Positions 40,692-47,094 of a stretch of 47,094 nucleotides of DNA are shown piece by piece. How positions within the stretch are numbered: the stretch's first letter is position 1; each line of letters starts with the position of its first letter. This stretch comes from Rubellimicrobium sp. (GTDB taxonomy: Bacteria; Pseudomonadota; Alphaproteobacteria; Rhodobacterales; Rhodobacteraceae). A model generated the notes under the pieces. It worked only from the letters and a program-made list of their open reading frames with translations. It ran no database searches and was not told where the DNA came from. Location: contig JACFNP010000025.1 in the NCBI GenBank assembly GCA_019454835.1, positions 1 through 47,094 of the forward strand. The letters run 5' to 3'. The translations under genes were made by a program, and so were the position numbers.

Positions 40692-42234
40692 TTACCCTGG
40701 ATGCGCCACGGCCTTCACCCGTCCCGTGCGCCGGGGCGGGACAGCGGCGGCGGCGCCCGCATTGCCGCTGTCCACGGCGCGGAACACCGCCATGACCGGG
40801 CCGCCGCCCAGCACCGCCAGATGCAGGCGCAGCCTGCCGCCACCGACGAGGGCCAGTTCCGCCTCGGTCTCGGCAGGCGTCCCGTCGGGCGCGACCATCG
40901 CGGCCAGCCTGCTCCAGACCGGCGCGGGCAGGCAGGCGGCGCGCCAGCCCGCCAGCGCCTCGGCCAGCGACTGGTCCTGCGGCTGTCCGGGCAGGACGCC
41001 CCAGCGCCGCGCATAAGCGGCGTTGCAGAACATGAGGCTGCCGGTTTCCGAAAACACGGCGATCCCCTCGGGCAGCCGGTCGAGCGCCGCCTGCACCATG
41101 TCATGCCCGCGCCGCAGGTGGCGGCTGAGCGCCATGTCGTCGGTGATGTCCTCGATGAAGAACGCCAGCGCACCATCCGGGTGCGGCCTGCCGGTGACGC
41201 GCAGGCTGCGCCCGTCGGGAAGCTGCCAGTTCTCGCAGTAGCTGCCCTGTTCGGCGTTGGCCTGCAGCGTGGCGACGCGATCACGCCAGCCGGCCCAGTC
41301 GGCGGGTTCCGGCAGGACGCGCGCCTCGCGCAGCCGGTCGAGGATGCTGCGGACATGCGGGCGCCGGGCAAGGAAATCGGGCCGCAACCCCGTCAGGTCG
41401 ACGAAGGCCGGGTTGAACAGCACCAGCCGCCTGCGCCGGTCGAATACCACCAGACCCGTGCGCAGATGGGCGAAGGTGCGGGTCAGCGCCTGCACGAAGG
41501 CCCGGCGCGAATCCTCGGTGGCGACGATCCCGGTCGCGTCGGTGGCGAAGACGGTCGTGATGTCACCGCGCCGCACGGCCACGAGGTCGAACCAGCGGGG
41601 GTCGTCCTCGCCGGGCAGGGTCAGCGCGGCGCGTGTCTCGGCTCCGTCTGCAGCAAGGATCGGACGGAGTGGCCAGACCGGCGCCGCGCCATCGGGCGGC
41701 GGCGACAGGCGGTCGGCAAGGTCAAGACAGGCGCGATTGGCCCAGACGACGCGGGCCGGTCGCATCCTCGCGCCAGATCGGTTGCGGGCTGTCATCGACG
41801 ATCCCGCGCAGCACCTGCAATTCGGCGTCGAGCGCCGCGATGCGCAGCCCCGCCCCCGGCACGGGGTCGGGGCCAAGCGTCAGCCGGGTGAAATCGCCCC
41901 GGCGTTCGACCACAAGCCGCGCGCCGGGCGCGGTGCCGTCCAGCGTGGCGATCACGCCGCCCGGTTCCGCAAGCCGGGCGGCAAGGTCGGGAAACTGCGC
42001 GCCCAGCGCCCCGACGACGGTCGCAAGACCCCTGCCCGCGATGGCGGACAGGTCGTCGCGGCGCCCGGCGGTCCCGGCCATGTCGACCAGCGCCTCGCCG
42101 TCGAACAGCAGGACCGCGCGGCGCGTGTCGGCGCGGGCGGGGCTACCCCGCCGGGCCAGGACGATCACCAGAAGCAGCACCGCCAGCCCCGGCGGCAGCA
42201 GCGCGACGAACGACAGGGCAGAGGACATCACCAC
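40692..42234 (-). pseudogene. PAS-domain sensor protein, frameshifted
   Basis: Two minus-strand frames join into one 513-residue protein if one base is removed from the GGG run at 41753-41755 (CCC on the coding strand). The corrected text reads DDSPQPIWREDATGRVVWAN, a normal PAS sequence. The first frame (42234 leftward) begins with a membrane segment (PPGLAVLLLVIVLARRG). The second holds a PAS_7-like region (LRTGLVVFDRRRRLVLFNPA) and another PAS (LDRLPEGIAVFSETGSLMF). I see no kinase core. It lies 76 bp downstream of regB on the same strand. As given it is broken; a sequencing or assembly error is a real alternative. Confidence 0.8.
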
Positions 42235-42310
42235 GACCCGCTCCGGCAGCAGACCGGGGCATCATCGCGGCGCCATGCTTAACAGACGGTTAACCGCGCG
42301 GGCGGCGGTC

Positions 42311-43666
42311 TCAGGGGGAAAGCGGGCGGTTCTCGCCCAGCGCGGCCCCCGGCAGGGCGGTGATGCTGGCGACGGGCCAGCGCACCACGACGATGGCGCC
42401 CGCGCCGCTGGCGAAATCGAGCCGCGCACCCGTCCGTTCGAGCAGGGTCTTGGCGATGAAGAGGCCCAGCCCCATGCCCTCGTAGCCAGGCCGCCCCGAC
42501 GCGCCCTCCGACGGGCGGCGGCGCAGGAACGGGTCGCCGATCCGCGCAAGCACCTGCGGCGGAAAGCCGGGGCCGTCGTCCTCGATCCGCACGGCGATCT
42601 CGTCCGCATCCCAGGACAGTTCGATCTCGACACGGGCGCCGGCGAAATCGACCGCGTTCTGGACCAGGTTGCGCAAGCCGTGGATCACCCCGGCCTCGCG
42701 CCGGACGAGTGGCTGGCGGCCCGGCGTCATGGCGGTGATGACCACCTCGCGCCCGCGCGCCACATGCGGCTCGGCGGCCTCGCGCACCACGGTCTCGAAT
42801 GGCGCGCTCTGCAGATGCAGGTCGTCTTTCCCGGCCCGGCCCATCGAGCGCAGGATGTCGCGGCAGCGGTCGGTCTGCGAGCGGATCAGCTCGGCATCCT
42901 CGCGCAGCTCGGGCTGGTCGGCCAGAAGGGTGACCAGCTCGGACGAGACCAGCTTGATCGTGGCCAGCGGCGTGCCCATCTCGTGCGCCGCCGCCGCCAC
43001 CACGCCACCCAGCGCGGTCAACTGCTGCTCGCGCGCAAGGGCAAGCTGGGTCGCGGTCAGCGCCAGCCGCATGTCATGAATCTCGGTCATCACCTGCCGC
43101 GCATAGACGGCCAGGAACAGCACGCCGACGGTCAGCGCCAGCCAGAACCCCAGCCGAAAGATCGGCGGCAGCGCCAGCACCTCGCCCGCAGCGGTGCGGA
43201 TCGGCAGGTGCCAGAGGCTGATCGCCGCGATGACCGCCAGCGCCAGCGCCGCGATCACGCCCGACTGCCGCAGCGGCAGCGCGCTGGCGGCGATGGTCAC
43301 CGGCGCGAGGATCAGCAGCGCGAACGGGTTGTCGATCCCGCCGGTCACCGCCAGGAGCGCCCCAAGCTGCACCACGTCGAAGGCCAGCATGAGCGTGGCG
43401 CCGCGCTCGCTGAGCCGCCGCGTCCGGGGATAGAGGAACGTCAGGGCGATGTTGGCGATCACCGAGACCGCGATGACCAGCGAGGCAAGGCCGAACTGGA
43501 ACCGGATGCCGAAGGCGAACACCGCGACCAGCACCGCCAGCGTCTGCCCCGCCGCCGCCGCCCAGCGCACCACGATCACCGTGCGCAGCCGCAGCCAGCT
43601 TCCCGGACGCATCTGCGACAGGGTCTCGACCGGGGACGGCGTCCGGGGCGGGGCGGAACTCTCCAA
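42311..43666 (-). CDS. regB: Redox sensor histidine kinase RegB/PrrB
   Basis: The 451-residue membrane kinase senses the quinone pool and redox state and phosphorylates RegA. It has about six transmembrane segments (30-195), the quinone-site motif TGGIDNPF (108-115), the H-box AAAAHEMGTPLATIKL with H228, the redox cysteine C268 in DRCRDILRSMGRAGKDD, and an ATPase domain with NLVQNAVDFA, DDGPGFP and GYEGMGLGLFIAK. All functional residues known in the family are present. I start at TTG 43666, giving a length close to the known ~460; ATG 43612 would leave only four residues before SWLRLRT. It is divergent from senC. Confidence 0.93.
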   Translation of the reverse strand: MESSAPPRTPSPVETLSQMRPGSWLRLRTVIVVRWAAAAGQTLAVLVAVFAFGIRFQFGLASLVIAVSVIANIALTFLYPRTRRLSERGATLMLAFDVVQLGALLAVTGGIDNPFALLILAPVTIAASALPLRQSGVIAALALAVIAAISLWHLPIRTAAGEVLALPPIFRLGFWLALTVGVLFLAVYARQVMTEIHDMRLALTATQLALAREQQLTALGGVVAAAAHEMGTPLATIKLVSSELVTLLADQPELREDAELIRSQTDRCRDILRSMGRAGKDDLHLQSAPFETVVREAAEPHVARGREVVITAMTPGRQPLVRREAGVIHGLRNLVQNAVDFAGARVEIELSWDADEIAVRIEDDGPGFPPQVLARIGDPFLRRRPSEGASGRPGYEGMGLGLFIAKTLLERTGARLDFASGAGAIVVVRWPVASITALPGAALGENRPLSP

Positions 43667-43736
43667 TTCGTGACATCCGCTTTGCTTGCTGCTGCCGGGT
43701 TGATAAGAGCCGGGACGGGACGGAGCAACAGCAGGA

Positions 43737-44369
43737 ATGAAGCTCATGGAACGCAGCACAACCTGGGCAGTCGTGGGCGGAGCCGTCCTTGGCCTTGGCG
43801 TGATCGCCACGGTGGCGATGGTGATGCTGAACCAGCGGCCGACGGATTTCGGCTGCAGCGGCGCCGCCGTGGGCGGCAGCCTTGGCGGGCCGTTCACGCT
43901 GGTCGACGAAAACGGCGCCACGGTCACCGACCGGGACGTGATCACCGCGCCCACCGTGGTCTATTTCGGCTATACGTTCTGCCCCGATGTCTGCCCGATG
44001 GACAGCCAGCGCAACGCCTTCGCGCTGGAAGACCTTGAAGACAGGGGCATCCTCGCCAACGCGCTGTTCATCACCATCGACCCCGAACGCGACACGCCCG
44101 AGGTGGTGCGCGACTTCACCGACAGCTTCCACGACCGGATGCTGGGCCTGACCGGCAGCCCCGAGCAGGTCCGCGAGGCCGCGCAGGCCTACCGGGTGTT
44201 CTATTCGCGCGACGACAGCGGCGGCAACAGCGATTTCTATCTGATGAACCACTCGACCTTCACCTATTTCGCGACCCCGGACAGCGGCTTCGTCGATGTC
44301 TTCTCGCGCGAGACCACGCCCGAGCAGATGGCCGACCGCATCGCCTGCTTTGTCGAGGCGGGCGCCTGA
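43737..44369 (+). CDS. senC: SCO/SenC/PrrC-type copper chaperone
   Basis: The 210-residue membrane-anchored protein has an N-terminal transmembrane helix (VVGGAVLGLGVIATVAMVML) and a thioredoxin-like periplasmic domain. The copper ligands are C82 and C86 (FCPDVCPMD) and H172 (MNHSTFTYF). It delivers copper to cytochrome c oxidase and, in Rhodobacter, influences RegB signalling. The gene lies between regB (divergent) and regA (same direction), the classical order. ATG 43737 is close to an AGGA; ATG 43746 is an alternative start. Confidence 0.93.
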   Translation: MKLMERSTTWAVVGGAVLGLGVIATVAMVMLNQRPTDFGCSGAAVGGSLGGPFTLVDENGATVTDRDVITAPTVVYFGYTFCPDVCPMDSQRNAFALEDLEDRGILANALFITIDPERDTPEVVRDFTDSFHDRMLGLTGSPEQVREAAQAYRVFYSRDDSGGNSDFYLMNHSTFTYFATPDSGFVDVFSRETTPEQMADRIACFVEAGA

Positions 44370-44372
44370 GAA

Positions 44373-44401
44373 TTGACCCCGCCGGTCGCGCAAACTAGGG
44401 T
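44373..44401 (+). promoter_or_regulatory. Putative separate promoter of regA
   Basis: TTGACC at 44373-44378 and TAGGGT at 44396-44401 are 17 bp apart, and GAGGGGA at 44414-44420 precedes the regA ATG. This would allow regA to be transcribed independently of senC, giving a short leader. The -10 box is weak. Confidence 0.4.
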
Positions 44402-44427
44402 CCCGCCGCAAGCGAGGGGAATACGCG

Positions 44428-44979
44428 ATGGATGGCGACGCATCCGGTCCGGGCAAGGACCGCAGCCTGCTTCTTGTCGATGACGACGAGGTGTTCCTCA
44501 AGCGCCTCGCGCGCGCGATGGAGGGGCGCGGCTTCAGCGTCACCACTGCCGCCTCGGTCGCCGACGGGCGCGCCGCCGCCGAAGCCCGGCCGCCCGCCTA
44601 TGCTGTGGTCGACCTGCGGCTCGAGGACGGCAACGGGCTGGAGGTCGTCGAGGTGCTGCGCGAGCGGCGCCCCGACAGCCGGATCGTCGTGCTGACCGGC
44701 TACGGCGCCATCGCCACCGCCGTCGCGGCGGTGAAGATGGGCGCGGTGGACTATCTTGCGAAACCCGCCGACGCCGACGACGTGACCAACGCGCTGCTGA
44801 CGCACAGCTCGCAACTGCCGCAGCCCTCGGAAAACCCGATGAGCCCGGACCGCGTCCGCTGGGAACATATCCAGCGCGTCTACGAGATGTGCGACCGCAA
44901 CGTCAGCGAAACCGCCCGCCGCCTGTCCATGCACCGCCGCACGCTGCAACGGATTCTGGCAAAACGCAGCCCGAGGTAG
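44428..44979 (+). CDS. regA: Global redox response regulator RegA/PrrA
   Basis: The 183-residue protein has a receiver domain with the acidic pocket D18-D20 and phosphorylation site D62 (VVDLRLEDGNGLEVV), T90 and K112, a proline-containing linker, and a Fis-type DNA-binding end (SETARRLSMHRRTLQRILAK). These are the features of RegA/PrrA, which controls photosynthesis, respiration, carbon and nitrogen fixation genes in response to redox state. The ribosome-binding site is good. It follows senC by 58 bp. Confidence 0.96.
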   Translation: MDGDASGPGKDRSLLLVDDDEVFLKRLARAMEGRGFSVTTAASVADGRAAAEARPPAYAVVDLRLEDGNGLEVVEVLRERRPDSRIVVLTGYGAIATAVAAVKMGAVDYLAKPADADDVTNALLTHSSQLPQPSENPMSPDRVRWEHIQRVYEMCDRNVSETARRLSMHRRTLQRILAKRSPR

Positions 44980-44994
44980 GCGGGGGCGATTGCC

Positions 44995-45383
44995 CCGTCA
45001 TTGCGAGGAGCCGAAGGCGACGAAGCAACCCCGGCGGCATCGAGCGAATGATCGAGGTTGCTTCGCCTGCGGCTCGCAATGACGAATACCCCGTCATTGC
45101 GAGAAGGCGCAGCCGACGCGGCAACCCATCCCGTGTGCGCCGCCCGTCTCCGTGGATTGCTTCGCTGCGCTCGCAATGACGAAGTGAACCGTCATTGCGA
45201 GGAGCCGAAGGCGACGTGGCAATCCATGGACCGGGCGCTGCGCCCGGTATGGATTGCTTCGGCTTGCGCCTCGCAATGACGGGGGGAAATCACCGTCATT
45301 GCGAGGAGCCGCAGGCGACGCGGCAACCTCGATGTTGTGTGTGAGCGGTCGGGGGTGCTTCGGCTGCGCCTCGCGGGTGACGG
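44995..45383. repeat. Four tandem palindromic intergenic repeats (copies 6a-6d)
   Basis: Full copies lie at 44995-45084, 45091-45181, 45189-45282 and 45293-45383, separated by 6-10 bp. They share the outer arms (CGTCATTGCGAG and CTCGCAATGACG; 6d has GCGGGTGACGG) but differ inside. Copy 6a has GCCGAAGGC paired with GCCTGCGGC. Copy 6c replaces the common middle with ATGGACCGGGCGC/GCGCCCGGTAT, still self-complementary. This fills most of the 511-bp gap between regA and the acyltransferase gene; 45384-45490 shows no further element apart from the gene's upstream region. Confidence 0.92.
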
Positions 45384-45490
45384 AAGCACCCCTGCCACCC
45401 TTCCCCCTTGCACGCGCCGCAGCACCGCCGCACAGTCACCCGGCGCTGCGGTTGTGGCGTGACCGGCCGCAACCAGCACGAGTCCCTGCG

Positions 45491-47071
45491 ATGCGCTACA
45501 GACGAGAGATCGACGGCCTCCGCGCCGTGGCGGTTCTGCCGGTCATCCTTTATCACGCCGGGGTGACGCTGTTCGGCGGCGGCTATGTCGGCGTTGACGT
45601 GTTCTTCGTCATCTCGGGCTATCTCATCACCACGATCCTGATCGGCGATCTCGAACGCGGCCACCTGTCCATCGCGCATTTCTACGAACGCCGCGCGCGG
45701 CGCATCCTGCCTGCGCTGTTCCCGGTCATGCTGGCCTGCATCCCGTTCGCATACATGTGGATGCTGCCGCAGGAACTGAAGAACTTCGCCAAAAGCCTTG
45801 TCGCCGTCACCCTGTTCGGCTCGAACATGCTGTTCTGGCGCGAGGACGGCTATTTCGCGCCCGCCGCCGAGATGAAGCCGCTGCTGCACACCTGGAGCCT
45901 TGCCGTCGAGGAACAATATTACCTGCTGTTCCCGCTGTTCCTGCTGCTGGTCTGGAAACTGGGCCGCAGGCGGGTGTTCTGGATCGTCTGCGCGATCGCG
46001 GCGGCCAGCCTGTTGCTGTCGGAATGGGGCTGGCGGCACAAGCCGGTGGCCAATTTCTACTTTGCCCCGACGCGGGCATGGGAATTGCTGGCCGGGTCGA
46101 TCTGCGCCTTCGTCAGCTTTGGCCGCGCGCAGAGGTCGAGCAACCTGCTCAGCGCCGCCGGCCTGTTGCTGATCCTCGCCGCCGTCTTCGTCTATGACGA
46201 CGCGACCCCGTTTCCCAGCCTTTACGCGCTGGCGCCGGTGATCGGGTCGGTGCTAATCATCCTGTTTGCCGCCGACGAGACATGGGTAGCGCGGCTGCTG
46301 TCGCTGCGCCCGTTCGTCGGCATCGGCCTGATTTCCTACAGCGCCTACCTGTGGCACCAGCCCCTGTTCGCCTTCGCCCGCCTGCGCAGCCTGACGACGC
46401 CCGCCCCCTGGCTGATGGCGGCGCTGGCGCTGCTGTCGCTGGCTCTGGCATGGGCAAGCTGGCGCTACATCGAACAGCCGTTCCGCAACCGCCGCCACCC
46501 GTTCCCGGCCACCCGCGCACGAGTATTCGTGGCCAGCGGGGTTGTGGGGGCGCTGTTCATCGCGGTCGGCCTCGCGGGGTATGTGGGGAAGGGGTTGCCG
46601 TGGCGCAGCAACGGCGTGGTGACGATGGGGGAGATCGGTCAACGGCTGACGCAAACGTATGGTATATATCAGGACTGTGACGGTTTGTTTGATGCTGTGG
46701 GCCATTGCCAGACATCATCGACCCCCGAAGTGCTGCTCTGGGGCGACAGCTTCGCAATGCAACTTGCACAGGGCATTCTGGCAAGCGAGCCGGATGTAGC
46801 CATGCAGCAGTATACGAACGCAAGTTGCTCACCAATACTTGGCATCGCCCAAGTGTCCGGCAAGACCGCAGATTGGTCCAGAGACTGCATAAGATTCAAC
46901 GATGATGTCATCGATTGGTTATCAACACATAAAAGTGTAGATGTCGTAGTATTATCGTCTCCATTCCGAAGCATTCTTGAGAAAGATATTATCTCAAGCG
47001 ATAATTCCTACCCTGATACCATCAACAGAATCCATTATGTAGTCCACCCTGAACAACACATAGCGCATTGA
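45491..47071 (+). CDS. OafA/YrhL-type acyltransferase with truncated SGNH-like tail
   Basis: The 526-residue protein starts with an acyltransferase-3 membrane domain (YRREIDGLRAVAVLPVILYH, GYVGVDVFFVISGYLITT, FYERRARRILPAL, LHTWSLAVEEQYYLLFPLF, SYSAYLWHQPL), about ten transmembrane segments, which moves acyl groups onto surface polysaccharide. A periplasmic SGNH-like domain begins near residue 410 (VLLWGDSFAMQLAQGI, with the GDS serine), but the protein stops before the usual D-x-x-H block; such fusions are commonly above 600 residues. The last ~400 bp are clearly more AT-rich than the rest. The 3' end may be a recent import, a frameshift or a truncation. The stop is 23 bp from the window edge. 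Confidence 0.88.
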   Translation: MRYRREIDGLRAVAVLPVILYHAGVTLFGGGYVGVDVFFVISGYLITTILIGDLERGHLSIAHFYERRARRILPALFPVMLACIPFAYMWMLPQELKNFAKSLVAVTLFGSNMLFWREDGYFAPAAEMKPLLHTWSLAVEEQYYLLFPLFLLLVWKLGRRRVFWIVCAIAAASLLLSEWGWRHKPVANFYFAPTRAWELLAGSICAFVSFGRAQRSSNLLSAAGLLLILAAVFVYDDATPFPSLYALAPVIGSVLIILFAADETWVARLLSLRPFVGIGLISYSAYLWHQPLFAFARLRSLTTPAPWLMAALALLSLALAWASWRYIEQPFRNRRHPFPATRARVFVASGVVGALFIAVGLAGYVGKGLPWRSNGVVTMGEIGQRLTQTYGIYQDCDGLFDAVGHCQTSSTPEVLLWGDSFAMQLAQGILASEPDVAMQQYTNASCSPILGIAQVSGKTADWSRDCIRFNDDVIDWLSTHKSVDVVVLSSPFRSILEKDIISSDNSYPDTINRIHYVVHPEQHIAH

Positions 47072-47094
47072 TTTCACGCCATGAAACTACGATT

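Noticed and set aside
39051-41891. 946-codon plus-strand frame opposite xylB and the PAS gene
   Set aside because: It mirrors two genes and crosses a palindromic repeat; arginine-rich text with no recognisable domain.
41633-44038. 801-codon plus-strand frame over the PAS gene, regB and senC
   Set aside because: RegB and SenC on their own frames are unmistakable; this frame is a GC-rich shadow.
45254-45490. N-terminal extension of the acyltransferase by 79 codons
   Set aside because: The extension is translated palindromic repeat; family sequence begins at MRYRREIDGLRA, position 45491.

Overview
The window is GC-rich chromosomal DNA from an alphaproteobacterium, most likely a member of the Rhodobacteraceae. 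The pointers are a RegB/SenC/RegA (PrrB/PrrC/PrrA) redox-regulation cluster, a TrgA-like protein, an RTX protein with a C-terminal Hint domain, an ImuA gene behind an alphaproteobacterial SOS box, and many ABC solute-uptake operons. No taxonomic marker such as 16S rRNA is present, so this rests on gene content.

Left edge (1-938): a truncated IS5-type transposase with one recognisable terminal repeat abuts a CRISPR array of nine 32-bp repeats and eight 34-36-bp spacers. The repeat looks like subtype I-C. No cas genes lie in the window, and the insertion sequence end is only 35 bp from the first repeat, where the leader should be.

Operon 1 (1080-10384): an ABC importer (solute-binding protein, two permeases, ATPase) is followed, mostly by ATGA overlaps, by a creatininase-family amidohydrolase, an AstE/AspA-type deacylase, a short-chain dehydrogenase, a threonine-synthase-like PLP enzyme, a metallo-beta-lactamase-fold hydrolase and a FadR-type regulator. 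A perfect 23-bp palindrome precedes the regulator, and a half-site copy of it lies at the putative operon promoter. The substrate is unknown. I read it as an acylated or amide-containing nitrogenous compound that is imported, opened, deacylated, oxidised and cleaved.

Operon 2 (10593-21345): a 908-residue MalT-like LuxR regulator, then hyuB and hyuA (hydantoinase/oxoprolinase type) and a polyamine-type ABC importer with a Tat-exported binding protein. Two 92-bp direct repeats bracket the hyu-transport block.

Operon 3 (21668-30717): a divergent AcoR-like regulator lacking the GAFTGA motif, two 17-bp palindromes, a zinc-type alcohol dehydrogenase, and an ABC importer whose two different ATPases have complementary defects, like the rhizobial GlpS/GlpT pair.

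30718-35591: SOS-box-controlled imuA without imuB or dnaE2, trgA, a nucleoside salvage operon cdd-deoA-deoB, and tRNA-Leu(CAA).

35592-47094: an RTX/Hint exported protein with its terminator, a xylulokinase, a PAS-domain sensor broken by a one-base insertion, regB divergent from senC-regA, and an OafA-type acyltransferase with an SGNH-like tail whose 3' end turns AT-rich. About nine full copies and several half copies of a ~90-bp palindromic intergenic repeat are spread from 23.6 kb to 45.4 kb, ending in four tandem copies.
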